In this document: positions 1 to 6,510 of the stretch, in pieces
Layout: each line of letters opens with the position of its first letter
How positions within the stretch are numbered: position 1 is the stretch's first letter
Source: Bacillota bacterium
GTDB lineage: Bacteria > Bacillota > Clostridia > Peptostreptococcales > Anaerovoracaceae
DNA: 24,702 bases
Reading direction: 5' to 3'
Assembly: GCA_017621195.1 (NCBI GenBank)
Contig: JAGATO010000247.1
Span: forward strand, 1-24,702
The notes under the pieces: model-generated
Seen by the model: only the letters and a program-made list of their open reading frames with translations
Database searches by the model: none
What the model was told of the DNA's origin: nothing
Program-made: the position numbers and the translations under genes

Positions 1-1312
1 AGCGGTGGATGCCAGAAGCGCCAAGCCGGGAGATGTGGGATATCACACCAATTCCAGCGGCGGCGGCCACTGGTTCATCATCAAATCCGTCGATGGAAAC
101 GGCCTCACTGTCATCAAGCAGAATTACAAAACGGCCAGCGCAACCAGCGTGACCATCAACCGCGTGGTTTCTTATTCCCAGAACGGTCTGAAGGTCTTCC
201 GGCTGTACAGAAACGGCGTGGACATGAACGGCGGTTCCGGCAGCCAGCCCTCCGGAGGAGGCAGCAACAGCAATACTCCCGCCACCACCTTCAGTAGCTA
301 CACCAGCGGATCGCTGGAACAGCTTCTGTTCGATGCGGAACTGTACTACGCCCTGTACCCCGATCTGCAGACGGTCTTCGGCAAGGACAGCAAGCGGCTG
401 GAAGAGCATTGGAAGAACTGTGGAATCAACGAGGGAAGACTTGCCAGCGTGTACTTTGATCCGCAGTACTACCTGAATACCAACCCCGACGTTGCTTCCG
501 TCTACGGTAAGACAAACTACGCCGGTGCATACAACCATTTTGTGGCATTCGGATTTGCGGAAGGCCGTCAGGGAAGCCCCGTTTTCTCGGTTCGGCAGTA
601 CGTCAATCAGTACAGCGACTTGAAGAAGGCGTTCGGAACCAACTGGCTGGCAGCCGTCTGGCATTTCCGCAATAACGGGATTGCCGAGGGACGTCAGTCC
701 TCCGTGAGCTTCAGTGTAACGGATTACGCCAATCTGAACAGCGACGTGAAGAAGGCCTTCTCCACCAACCGGGACTACATCATCCACTACCTCCAATTCG
801 GAAAGAACGAAGGAAGAGCAACCATCGCCAAGAGTACGACATCCAGCGCTTCTGCGTCTTCCGGATCGTCGAAGGACTATTCCGGAACCTGGTGCATCAA
901 AACCGCCAGCAACTACGTCATCAACGTGCAGTACGCCTCCACCGTATCCGATCAGGCGAAGGTGGTAGTAGATCCCTGGAATAGCCAGAGCAACGAGATC
1001 TTCAAGACCTGGAAGGTAGGAAATTACTATCGCATCAGTCCGAAGCACGCTCCCAACCTGGCGCTGAACGCCATGTACGGTGCATCTGCCAAGGCCGGCC
1101 AGCAGCTGACTCTCCACACCTGGGCAAACAACGACGACGCTTCCTTATGGGCCATCGAAGAGGTCAGCGGCGGCGTGCGGATCCGCAACAAGGCCAACCC
1201 CAATCTGGTTCTGGACGTCGATCACGGACATAAAACGTGGACCGGAACCACAATCAATCTGTGGACGCAGGACACCACTGGCAATCAGGTATTCACCATG
1301 CAGCGCGTCTAA
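1..1312 (+). CDS. Secreted CHAP-type cell-wall hydrolase with four repeats and ricin-type lectin domain (5' end cut off)
   Basis: The frame is open through the left edge, so the true start lies outside. The visible part has 435 or more residues. Residues 1-70 look like the C-terminal half of a CHAP/NlpC-like amidase: a 'KPGDVGYHT' strand, then 'GGGHWFIIKSVDGNGLTVIK', where His22 would be the catalytic histidine. After a Gly/Ser linker (74-95) come four related units at about 109-145, 151-188, 194-230 and 236-271. Each has a 'Y..YPDL'-like opening, a central 'H(F/W)' and an ending 'G..EGR'. A Ser-rich linker precedes residues 293-435, a ricin-type beta-trefoil with recurring 'NL.L(N/D)' and 'Q.LTLHTW'/'TTINLWTQ' motifs that should bind carbohydrate. 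I infer an extracellular peptidoglycan hydrolase anchored by the repeats and lectin. The catalytic cysteine cannot be seen because it lies upstream. Confidence 0.75.
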   Translation, partial: AVDARSAKPGDVGYHTNSSGGGHWFIIKSVDGNGLTVIKQNYKTASATSVTINRVVSYSQNGLKVFRLYRNGVDMNGGSGSQPSGGGSNSNTPATTFSSYTSGSLEQLLFDAELYYALYPDLQTVFGKDSKRLEEHWKNCGINEGRLASVYFDPQYYLNTNPDVASVYGKTNYAGAYNHFVAFGFAEGRQGSPVFSVRQYVNQYSDLKKAFGTNWLAAVWHFRNNGIAEGRQSSVSFSVTDYANLNSDVKKAFSTNRDYIIHYLQFGKNEGRATIAKSTTSSASASSGSSKDYSGTWCIKTASNYVINVQYASTVSDQAKVVVDPWNSQSNEIFKTWKVGNYYRISPKHAPNLALNAMYGASAKAGQQLTLHTWANNDDASLWAIEEVSGGVRIRNKANPNLVLDVDHGHKTWTGTTINLWTQDTTGNQVFTMQRV

Positions 1313-1338
1313 GAATGGAGCAACGACGCGGACGGCGA

Positions 1339-1372
1339 AACGTATTGGATAGCGCAACGTATTGGATAGCGC
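1339..1372. repeat. Two perfect tandem 17-bp repeats
   Basis: The 17-mer aacgtattggatagcgc occurs at 1339-1355 and again immediately at 1356-1372 with no mismatch. It lies in the 132-bp gap between the CHAP/lectin gene and the next small gene. Both copies are non-coding as far as I can see. It could be a regulator site or a simple duplication. Confidence 0.85.
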
Positions 1373-1444
1373 GACGCCATGAGAAGAGCAGTTCCGCGAA
1401 CAAATAGCGGAGGACATGGAAGAAAAGCAAAGGAGGCAGCGAAC

Positions 1445-1678
1445 ATGAGAAACGAACGGGATAATCGGGAAAACAAGATCGATGATCTGAAAAACGGAAC
1501 CATCGAGGCGGAAGAGGTGACGCAGGAGCAGGCGAAGGAACAGACGCGGGAGCAGTGGATGGGGATCGTTCGGGCCATCGGCGACAAGCAGGATCGTCTG
1601 AGCGAGGCACAGGATCGTCTGATCGACAAGCAGGACCATCTGAGCGGCGGGCAGAAAGAGATGAAGGAGCAGCTGTGA
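1445..1678 (+). CDS. Small hydrophilic coiled-coil protein, 77 aa
   Basis: The start is the ATG at 1445, preceded by a strong AGGAGG (1431-1436) at 8-nt spacing. A longer in-frame start at 1379 has no such site. The product is very polar (Glu, Lys, Gln, Asp) with no signal peptide or membrane segment. Residues about 48-70 contain three consecutive heptads (QDRLSEA, QDRLIDK, QDHLSGG) that should form a coiled coil, encoded by 21-bp DNA repeats. I do not recognise a named family. The architecture recalls the hydrophilic half of XhlA-type holin-associated proteins. The gene sits 21 nt before a two-helix membrane protein and after a wall hydrolase, so an accessory role in the same secretion or lysis process is possible but unproven. 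Confidence 0.6.
   Translation: MRNERDNRENKIDDLKNGTIEAEEVTQEQAKEQTREQWMGIVRAIGDKQDRLSEAQDRLIDKQDHLSGGQKEMKEQL
1589..1651 (+). repeat. Three 21-bp direct repeats inside the coiled-coil gene
   Basis: Copies begin at 1589, 1610 and 1631, exactly 21 bp apart. They start caggatcgtctgagcg, caggatcgtctgatcg and caggaccatctgagcg. Each encodes one heptad of the coiled coil, so the repeat number sets the coil length. Confidence 0.75.
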
Positions 1679-1699
1679 CAGCTGTGGTGGGAAGTAGAC

Positions 1700-1960
1700 G
1701 TGAAACGCTGGGAGGAGAAGGACGGGAGCTTTCAGAAGGGCCTGGGGCTGGGACTGATTCTAGCACCTCTCGTCTGGGCAGCCGTGGCAGTTCTGCTGGA
1801 AGGGTTTCGGCTCTTCGCCTATCCCTTCGGCTCGGAAACGCTGGTCCTGTGCGGCGGCCTAACCTGCCTGGGCTGCGGGCTATTCCTCTGGTTCAACGGC
1901 AGGAAGGAGTCCAGAGATGTACCGTATTGGGCAGAGGATTTTTACAAGGAATGGGAGTGA
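1700..1960 (+). CDS. Small membrane protein with two transmembrane helices, 86 aa
   Basis: The frame begins with GTG at 1700, 21 nt after the preceding stop. The upstream 'ggtgggaag' is only a weak ribosome binding site, so translation may depend on the gene before it. The residues suggest helix 1 at about 14-35 (GLGLGLILAPLVWAAVAVLL), a short loop, helix 2 at about 46-65 (TLVLCGGLTCLGCGLFLWF), and a charged tail ending YWAEDFYKEWE. Size and topology match small holin-like or membrane-anchor proteins, but no family is recognised. It is followed by a GC-rich hairpin at 1966-2000. It is probably co-transcribed with the coiled-coil gene. Confidence 0.5.
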   Translation: MKRWEEKDGSFQKGLGLGLILAPLVWAAVAVLLEGFRLFAYPFGSETLVLCGGLTCLGCGLFLWFNGRKESRDVPYWAEDFYKEWE

Positions 1961-1965
1961 GGAAG

Positions 1966-2000
1966 GGACCGGGGGCCTCCGGCCCTCATTCACCCGGTCC
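1966..2000. terminator. GC-rich hairpin between convergent genes
   Basis: GGACCGGG (1966-1973) pairs perfectly with CCCGGTCC (1993-2000), and an inner GGGCC/GGCCC (1973-1977 with 1981-1985) can extend or compete with it. It sits between the stop of the plus-strand membrane gene (1960) and the stop of the minus-strand phosphoesterase (2001). There is no clear T-tract on either side, so it may block or stabilise transcript ends without being a classical intrinsic terminator. Confidence 0.5.
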
Positions 2001-2588
2001 TCATAGTTGCGGCGGGTGAAGCTGACGAAACCGCCGGTTGTTTTCCAGAAGCTCGTCGAAGGTGACGGGACGGAAATCTTTGATATCCACGCCTACATTG
2101 AGGGCGTGGTCCATGCCCCAGAGCAGCGGCCAATAGGGGGCGTGGACGGAATTGTGGATGTGGCCGAACAAAAGATAACTTCCGGCCTCCAGGTGGTTCC
2201 AGGACATCATAGGATAGTGGCAGAGGACGAGGCGAGTCCCGTCCAGCTTCAGTTCCAGAAGATCCTGAACGCTTTGGAAGAAGTCCGAGGCTTCCCGGGC
2301 ACCCTCTACGCCTTTGGCCCTTCGCTTGGCCATGGTGTGAAACCAGGCGCTGTCGTGGTTGCCGCGGATCAGGTGCTTGCGGCCGTTGAGCCGTTCCAGG
2401 TACCACTGGGGATCCTTGCAGAAAAACATCAGATCCCCCAAAATGTAGACGGTATCGTCGGCGGAAATCCGACGGTTCCAGTACGAGATCAGGTGCTGGT
2501 CCATCTCCTCCAACGAGGAAAAGGGGCGATCACAGTGCGAGATGATATTCTTGTGGCCCAGATGGACATCCGAAGTAAAGTAGATCAT
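2001..2588 (-). CDS. Calcineurin-like metallophosphoesterase, 195 aa
   Basis: This cytoplasmic phosphoesterase has all the metal-binding blocks of the calcineurin-like family. In order they are 'DVHLGH' near the N-terminus, 'GDL' around residue 51, 'GNHD' around 76, 'CHYPM' around 123 and 'GHIHN' around 142. These supply the Asp, His and Asn ligands of the two-metal site. The ATG at 2588 is chosen because AAGGAGG lies 6 nt upstream; an in-frame TTG at 2594 directly abuts that site. At 195 aa it is the size of small stand-alone members found in Bacillota and phages. The substrate cannot be told from the sequence. It is transcribed alone, from a promoter at 2613-2641 with a dyad in the spacer. 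Confidence 0.85.
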   Translation of the reverse strand: MIYFTSDVHLGHKNIISHCDRPFSSLEEMDQHLISYWNRRISADDTVYILGDLMFFCKDPQWYLERLNGRKHLIRGNHDSAWFHTMAKRRAKGVEGAREASDFFQSVQDLLELKLDGTRLVLCHYPMMSWNHLEAGSYLLFGHIHNSVHAPYWPLLWGMDHALNVGVDIKDFRPVTFDELLENNRRFRQLHPPQL

Positions 2589-2612
2589 ATTCAACCTCCT
2601 TCTATGAATGAA

Positions 2613-2641
2613 AGTCTACCACATTTTCCATGTGGCAGCAA
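2613..2641 (-). promoter_or_regulatory. Promoter of the phosphoesterase gene with operator-like dyad in the spacer
   Basis: Reading the minus strand, TTGCTG (2641-2636) and TAGACT (2618-2613) are separated by exactly 17 bp. That spacer (2619-2635) is a perfect inverted repeat, CCACAT-ttTCC-ATGTGG on the plus strand. A dyad filling the -35/-10 spacer is a usual place for a repressor or MerR-like activator. No regulator gene can be assigned. Confidence 0.5.
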
Positions 2642-2657
2642 CCGCCTTCGGCGAACA

Positions 2658-2688
2658 AAGGCGCAGCCCTGTTTTGCGACTGCGCCTT
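2658..2688. repeat. 9-bp inverted repeat overlapping the -35 of the next plus-strand promoter
   Basis: AAGGCGCAG (2658-2666) and CTGCGCCTT (2680-2688) are perfect reverse complements with a 13-nt loop. Alternative partners exist: CGCCTT (2643-2648) can pair with AAGGCG (2658-2663), and CCGCC (2642-2646) with GGCGG (2696-2700). There is no T-tract. It lies between two divergent promoters. Confidence 0.5.
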
Positions 2689-2716
2689 GCCAAAGGGCGG
2701 CAGGAGGATTTATAAT
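2687..2716 (+). promoter_or_regulatory. Sigma-A type promoter for the 2738-3760 operon
   Basis: TTGCCA (2687-2692), an 18-bp spacer and a perfect TATAAT (2711-2716) precede the ATG at 2738, giving a leader of only about 15 nt. The -35 overlaps the right arm of the inverted repeat at 2658-2688. Confidence 0.6.
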
Positions 2717-2737
2717 AGATGCAAGGAGAATCGCGTC

Positions 2738-3263
2738 ATGACGGAATTGGAATACATGGAAAAAATCGAAGCGCTTCGAACCCAGGGGCGGTGCAGTACC
2801 AGCCCCGATTCGGCGCGTCGTTATGCAGCGCAGTTGCGGGCCGGAAGCGACCTGTCTCAGGCCTTTGCCGCGGAAGCGCTGCATAACGAACAGCGTCGCG
2901 AAGACGTGAAACGAGCCATGCGAAAGGCCCTTCACAAGATGGAGGACGAAAGCGTAGGGCCGGAGCTGCGGTTGGACGTAGCCCGTGCCTGCGTGGCGCT
3001 GGAAGAGGAGATGGAGCAGCGGAAGGCTCCTGTACCGTCAGGCGATGGAGAAGATCCCCATGGGAAGGCGAATCGTGGGCTGGCAGCACGTTGCCCGAAG
3101 GGTGGACGAGCTGGAACGGCTGTCGATAGACTATCCGGAGGCGTCGGCGGAGACGCTGTGCAGCCGACTGGTGAACCGGGAAATCTCCGAGTACGGCGTA
3201 CTGGGAAGGGAAAACAATGCTCGTTTACGGTCTCTGGCACGGCGTGCCGGAACCGATCGATAA
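2738..3263 (+). pseudogene. Helical protein with WhiA-like HTH end, split by a +1 frame change (frameshifted gene or two overlapping genes)
   Basis: From the ATG at 2738 (AAGGAG 9 nt upstream) the frame gives a charged helical protein up to about residue 96 ('EEEMEQRK', ending near 3025). Beyond that the same frame turns into unlikely low-complexity sequence up to 3268. The other frame becomes convincing from about 3027: 'LLYRQAMEKIPMGRRIVGW', then 'VDELERLSIDYPEASAETL' and 'EISEYGVLGRENNARLRSLA', ending at 3263. Skipping one base near 3026 would join them into a protein of about 174 aa. The second half resembles the C-terminal HTH of WhiA regulators (remembered pattern: LREIAELR..YPE.SL.EL....ISKSG..HRLRK). 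Alternatively, a separate gene could start at the ATG at 3060, with GGAG 9 nt upstream. The loss could be real or a base-calling error. Confidence 0.45.
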
Positions 3264-3286
3264 GATGAAGAAAGGAAAGCAATGCG

Positions 3287-3760
3287 ATGAAACTCTTTGA
3301 ATTGGAAGTGACAATGGAGACGATGATCCTGGAGTTGGAGCCGGAAGAAGTGACGGCGGAGTTCTATGAAACGGCACTGCCGCAGGAGGCTCAGGAGGCG
3401 GTGAAGGACTGCAAATTTCTGGGACTGGCCGTAGGGATGCCCTACGGTTTTCAGCTGTATACACAGACCCAGTGGGACGATCTGAGACGCAGGGTAAACA
3501 CCTTTCCCAGCATGATGCAGCGCCACATGAAGCCCTTTTTCGCCACGCTGATTTCCCTGGACGTGAACGACGAAACCGGCGGCTTTCCTCAGATTCTGTC
3601 CATCCCCCAGTCCCTGGCCCGTTACGCCAGAGTGGAGGAATGGCCGGAAGGTGAAAACGGTGCGAAGAAAGCACTGCTGATCTGTCTGGACGACGGCCGC
3701 ATCTACCTGCTGCGGGCGGATGGGAAAGAGGAATTCATGAACACCATGTGCGAACAGTGA
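3287..3760 (+). CDS. MraZ/AbrB-fold-like protein, 157 aa
   Basis: The ATG at 3287 follows the previous stop by 23 nt and has an 'aaaggaaag' site upstream. Residues about 45-125 show the pattern of the second half of MraZ-type proteins: a hydrophobic strand 'GFQLYTQTQWDDL', a helical stretch, 'FFATLISLDVNDETG', then 'LSIPQSLARYARVEE' and 'ALLICLDDGRIYLL'. In MraZ the matching blocks are LLLYP..EWE, the D..GR.L.P.LR turn and the final strand. The usual DNA-binding consensus is only partly kept, and the gene is not next to rsmH or ftsI, so it is not the standard mraZ. I infer a divergent SpoVT/AbrB-fold DNA-binding or regulatory protein in a two-gene unit with the WhiA-like frame. A terminator follows. 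Confidence 0.5.
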   Translation: MKLFELEVTMETMILELEPEEVTAEFYETALPQEAQEAVKDCKFLGLAVGMPYGFQLYTQTQWDDLRRRVNTFPSMMQRHMKPFFATLISLDVNDETGGFPQILSIPQSLARYARVEEWPEGENGAKKALLICLDDGRIYLLRADGKEEFMNTMCEQ

Positions 3761-3775
3761 GAATGGACGGAAGAG

Positions 3776-3814
3776 AACGCCGCGGGAGAAATGATCCCTG
3801 CGGCGTTTCTTTTT
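3776..3814 (+). terminator. Intrinsic terminator after the MraZ-like gene
   Basis: The stem AACGCCGCGGG (3776-3786) pairs with CCTGCGGCGTT (3797-3807), with one G-T pair. The loop is about 10 nt and is followed by tttctttttt-type sequence to 3814. It is 16 nt after the stop codon. Confidence 0.85.
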
Positions 3815-3834
3815 GGCGGATCCCATAATTCCTA

Positions 3835-3863
3835 TTGTCATTTCCACGGGAATAAGGTATCCT
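3835..3863 (+). promoter_or_regulatory. Promoter of the MFS transporter gene
   Basis: TTGTCA (3835-3840), a 17-bp spacer and TATCCT (3858-3863) lie about 45 nt before the chosen start codon and just after the upstream terminator. Confidence 0.5.
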
Positions 3864-3907
3864 TGAGGTAGGAAATTTGTCTGTGCGTGGAATACGAGGT
3901 GAGAACA

Positions 3908-5137
3908 ATGGAGAGTATGGACGAAATACAGAAGAAAGAGGCGAATCGCGGCGTCGTGCTGGCGGCCATTGCCGTCGCCGGGCTGATCCTGGGTTCCAAC
4001 TACCTGTGGAGCATTTTCAGCGGCCCGCTTCGCGATGCCAACGGCTGGCTTCCCAGTCAGGTAAGCATGGTATATTCGGTAAATTTGTTGGCGTCGTGTA
4101 TCGCCAATTTTTTTGCGGGTGCCATTCAGGAACGGTTTCCCATCCGCAGGATCATTCTGGTCTGCGGTGTACTGTACAGCGGAGGATGGATTCTGACATC
4201 CTTCTCCCATGAGCTGTGGCAGCTGTACCTGTTCTATGTGCTTTTGGTGGGCGGTATCGGCGGAATCATCTACAACACGGTGATCTCCGTGGCGGTGCGC
4301 TGGTATCCCGACCGCAAGGGCTTTGCCAACGGCATCTGCATCGCCAGCATGGGAATCGCTCCGCTGGTGGTTGCGCCCCTGGCCAACGCCATCGTGGAAC
4401 GGTTTGACGTGTTCATGGCCTTCCGCATCTTCGGATCCGCCTACATGGTGATTCTGCTGGTGATCAGCGCTCTGATGCAGGTCCCGGATCCGGACTGGAA
4501 ACCGGCGGGTTGGGTCGAAATGGCGGAGACGGTCAATGTTCACGGAAGGGAGCGGACGTCGGCGGAGATGATGAGGACGCCGGCCTTCTGGATGGTATGG
4601 GCCATGCTGTCTCTGGGACTGAGCACGGGAACGATGATGAGCGGCCACCTGTCCAACATCGGACAGCAGGTCCTCGGCCTGACGGCGGCTCAGGGAGCGT
4701 TGCTGGTCAGCATCTTCGCCCTGGTCAATACGGCAAGCCGCCTGACGCTGGCGCCTCTGTCCGACCGGGTGGGGCGGTTCCCCATCCTCTGTACCGTCAT
4801 GGGGCTGACGGCGGTGGACATGGCCTTCGTCTTGGGACGGACGTCATCCTTCGTCACCTTTGCGCTGGCCATTGCCGTGGTTGCCATGGGCTTCGGCGCT
4901 ACCATGGCCATCCTTCCGGCCATCGTCAGCGATTTGTTCGGTCAGCAGCATTTCAGCACGAATTATTCGTTTCTGTATTCGGGCTACACGGTGGCTTCGT
5001 TCATCGGGCCCACGACGGGAGCTATGTTCCTGGAGCGTACGGGTTCGTACGAGGGGGCTTTCGCCATCATGGGCGGACTGGCTCTGCTGGGAATGATCTT
5101 CGCCGGTTGCGCAGCGCGAACCAGCTACAGGCTGTAG
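3908..5137 (+). CDS. MFS transporter, OFA (oxalate/formate antiporter-like) family, 409 aa
   Basis: This is a twelve-helix inner-membrane carrier. The first helix begins near residue 16 ('VVLAAIAVAGLILGSNYLWS'), and the N-half has the typical OFA stretch 'SGPLRDANGWLPSQVSMVYS' and 'GAIQERFPIRR'. A polar central loop (about 190-220) separates the halves. The second half has the MFS 'LSDRVGRFP' motif near residue 288 and ends with a short cytoplasmic tail. Family members exchange small carboxylates (oxalate/formate, or monocarboxylates in many Bacillota); the substrate here cannot be read off. The ATG at 3908 is preferred because GAGGTGAG ends 4-5 nt upstream. An in-frame GTG at 3887 lacks a site. 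The gene downstream follows after 39 nt and may share the transcript. Confidence 0.8.
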   Translation: MESMDEIQKKEANRGVVLAAIAVAGLILGSNYLWSIFSGPLRDANGWLPSQVSMVYSVNLLASCIANFFAGAIQERFPIRRIILVCGVLYSGGWILTSFSHELWQLYLFYVLLVGGIGGIIYNTVISVAVRWYPDRKGFANGICIASMGIAPLVVAPLANAIVERFDVFMAFRIFGSAYMVILLVISALMQVPDPDWKPAGWVEMAETVNVHGRERTSAEMMRTPAFWMVWAMLSLGLSTGTMMSGHLSNIGQQVLGLTAAQGALLVSIFALVNTASRLTLAPLSDRVGRFPILCTVMGLTAVDMAFVLGRTSSFVTFALAIAVVAMGFGATMAILPAIVSDLFGQQHFSTNYSFLYSGYTVASFIGPTTGAMFLERTGSYEGAFAIMGGLALLGMIFAGCAARTSYRL

Positions 5138-5176
5138 GAAAGACGGGATTCAGGGGGAAAGGGAGAAGGGAGAATT

Positions 5177-5770
5177 GTGAAGAAAATGAGAAATCCAAAA
5201 GAGAAATGGGGCAGCTTTGTCGCCCGATGGTTTCTATACTTTTTCTGCTACAGCGTCATCGGCTGGTGCTATGAGGTCTTTCTGGAGGTGGTGGTCTACC
5301 GCTGGGGCTTTTCCAACCGTGGGTTTCTGTTGGGACCTTATTGTCCGGTGTACGGTTTCGGCGCTCTGATCTTTCTGGCCTGCCTCAGCGGACTGAAGCA
5401 CCGCCGCATGGAGTGGAAGCTGCCGCTGCAGGCTGCCGACGGCAGGCGGATCGCCATCAATGTGACGCCGGTGGTGGTGTTTTTCGGAATCGCGGTCATT
5501 GCCACGGTCATCGAGCTGGTTGCCAGCTATCTGATGGAGTGGGTCACCGGCGGATGGATGTGGGATTACCGGCGGTTTGCCTTCAACTTTCAAGGGCGCA
5601 TCGCTTTGAATCCCAGCCTGCGCTTCGGTCTGGGCGGCATGGTGTTTCTCTACGGAATCCAGCCTCTTTTGGAGAAGGTGACGGATCGCCTGGGGGATAA
5701 GGCGGTACGGATGACGGCTCTGGTTCTGTTCTGCGTCATGGTCGTCGATCTCATTGGAAAGGTGCTATAG
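5177..5770 (+). CDS. CmpB-type putative ABC transporter membrane protein (PF06541-like), 197 aa
   Basis: The start is taken as GTG at 5177, with AAGGGAG just upstream; the next ATG (5186) is 13 nt from that site. The product has about five membrane segments: 'WFLYFFCYSVIGWCYEVFLE' near the N-terminus, one after 'NRGFLLGPYCPVYGFGAL', 'VVVFFGIAVIATVIELVASY', 'GLGGMVFLYGIQPLL' and a C-terminal helix. The blocks 'YS.IGW.YEV' and 'NRGFL.GP.CP.YG.G' are hallmarks of the family annotated as putative ABC-transporter type IV/CmpB in Bacillota. No ATPase is nearby, so a transport role is only the family label. It ends at a bidirectional terminator. Confidence 0.7.
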   Translation: MKKMRNPKEKWGSFVARWFLYFFCYSVIGWCYEVFLEVVVYRWGFSNRGFLLGPYCPVYGFGALIFLACLSGLKHRRMEWKLPLQAADGRRIAINVTPVVVFFGIAVIATVIELVASYLMEWVTGGWMWDYRRFAFNFQGRIALNPSLRFGLGGMVFLYGIQPLLEKVTDRLGDKAVRMTALVLFCVMVVDLIGKVL

Positions 5771-5796
5771 TTGCGTTTGAACGAAGGATTCTAAAA

Positions 5797-5833
5797 TAAA
5801 AAGGGCAAGGTTGAAAGATACCTTGCCTTTTTC
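5797..5833. terminator. Bidirectional intrinsic terminator
   Basis: GGCAAGGT (5804-5811) pairs with ACCTTGCC (5820-5827) around an 8-nt loop. There is an A-tract on the left and TTTTT on the right, so it can stop transcription from both the plus-strand membrane-protein gene and the minus-strand CarD-like gene. Confidence 0.85.
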
Positions 5834-5861
5834 TGTGAGTTGGATGCGATCGTCGGAACCA

Positions 5862-6386
5862 TCACTCGTTCACAGGTGCGTTCAGCCGTTCGATCTCTCT
5901 GGCGATGAAGGATTCCACCTCGCCGAAGGGAATTTCCAGCGCGATGGATAGCTCGCTGTGGAGAAGTTCCTCCGCCCGCTTCAGATACTGAAGATCGGTG
6001 TTGGAGGCCTTCTTTCCGCGCTGGGCCAGATCTTCGTTTTTCAGATAGATGGTCTTGATCAGCTGGATCAGGTCGGTGCAGTCGTGGGTACCCATGGACT
6101 GCTTGTAGTGTTCCGCCAGCATCCGGTGATCCCGGGGCTGATACTCGTCCTTTCGGATCGAAGGAATCCGGGCAATCAGCTCCATCGCCTGTTCTCTGGA
6201 AATGACGGGACGCATGAATTTCGTGGTGGTGACCGGAATGAAGATGCGGCCGGAATCGCGGATCGGAGCCAGCGTATAGTACAGGGTTTTTCCATCTCCC
6301 ATAGAATCCGAATCGGGGATGGAAACGTCCGCTACCAGACAGACTCCCGAACTTCCGTAAATGATGTATTGACCTTTTTCAAACAT
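5862..6386 (-). CDS. CarD/CdnL-family transcription regulator, 174 aa
   Basis: The protein opens 'MFEKGQYIIYGSSGVCLVAD', the RNA-polymerase interaction (Tudor-like) module of CarD/CdnL/TRCF proteins. It continues to about residue 65 ('IFIPVTTTKFMRPVIS'). Residues 70-165 form the helical DNA-binding part with the family pattern 'SNTDLQYLKRAEELLHSEL' and 'IPFGEVESFI'. Proteins of this family bind the polymerase beta subunit and modulate promoter open complexes, often at rRNA or stress genes. The ATG at 6386 has AAGGAG 7 nt upstream. A longer frame to 6440 lacks a site and is not family-like. It is monocistronic, with a leader of about 118 nt containing two hairpins (6408-6422 and 6458-6496). 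Confidence 0.85.
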   Translation of the reverse strand: MFEKGQYIIYGSSGVCLVADVSIPDSDSMGDGKTLYYTLAPIRDSGRIFIPVTTTKFMRPVISREQAMELIARIPSIRKDEYQPRDHRMLAEHYKQSMGTHDCTDLIQLIKTIYLKNEDLAQRGKKASNTDLQYLKRAEELLHSELSIALEIPFGEVESFIAREIERLNAPVNE

Positions 6387-6407
6387 TCTCTGACTCCTTC
6401 CACTTTC

Positions 6408-6422
6408 ACCCGGCAGCCGGGT
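6408..6422. repeat. Perfect 7-bp dyad in the carD-like leader
   Basis: ACCCGGC-A-GCCGGGT is centred at 6415, immediately upstream of the ribosome binding site of the CarD-like gene. It could be an operator or a hairpin that affects translation. Confidence 0.6.
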
Positions 6423-6446
6423 ACGGACACACATGCACATTTTCTT

Positions 6447-6496
6447 GTAAGAAAGAAAACGTGCAGCCTGACAACCGGGTTACCAAACTACACGTT
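6447..6496 (-). terminator. Intrinsic terminator or attenuator on the minus strand
   Basis: On the minus strand AACGTGTAG (6496-6488) pairs with CTGCACGTT (6466-6458), with one G-U pair, and is followed by a T-rich run (TTCTTTCTT). It lies about 60 nt after the stop of the eight-gene nucleoside operon, so it may be that operon's terminator. It also lies downstream of the putative promoter of the CarD-like gene (6511-6519), which would make it an attenuator there. Confidence 0.6.
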
Positions 6497-6510
6497 GTTC
6501 TTCTTATTTC

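Noticed and set aside
1339..1651. CRISPR array
   Set aside because: The repeats are tandem (17 bp) or coding heptads (21 bp), without spacers, and no cas genes are present.
1..3814. Prophage remnant
   Set aside because: A hydrolase and holin-like small genes are suggestive, but there is no integrase, portal, capsid, tail or attachment site, and the hydrolase looks like a surface protein.
3131..4648. A 505-codon open frame on the minus strand
   Set aside because: It runs antisense to the WhiA-like and MraZ-like frames and the MFS transporter, crosses a terminator and promoter, and its protein is low-complexity (His, Gln, Arg rich) with no motif. It is a shadow of codon bias.
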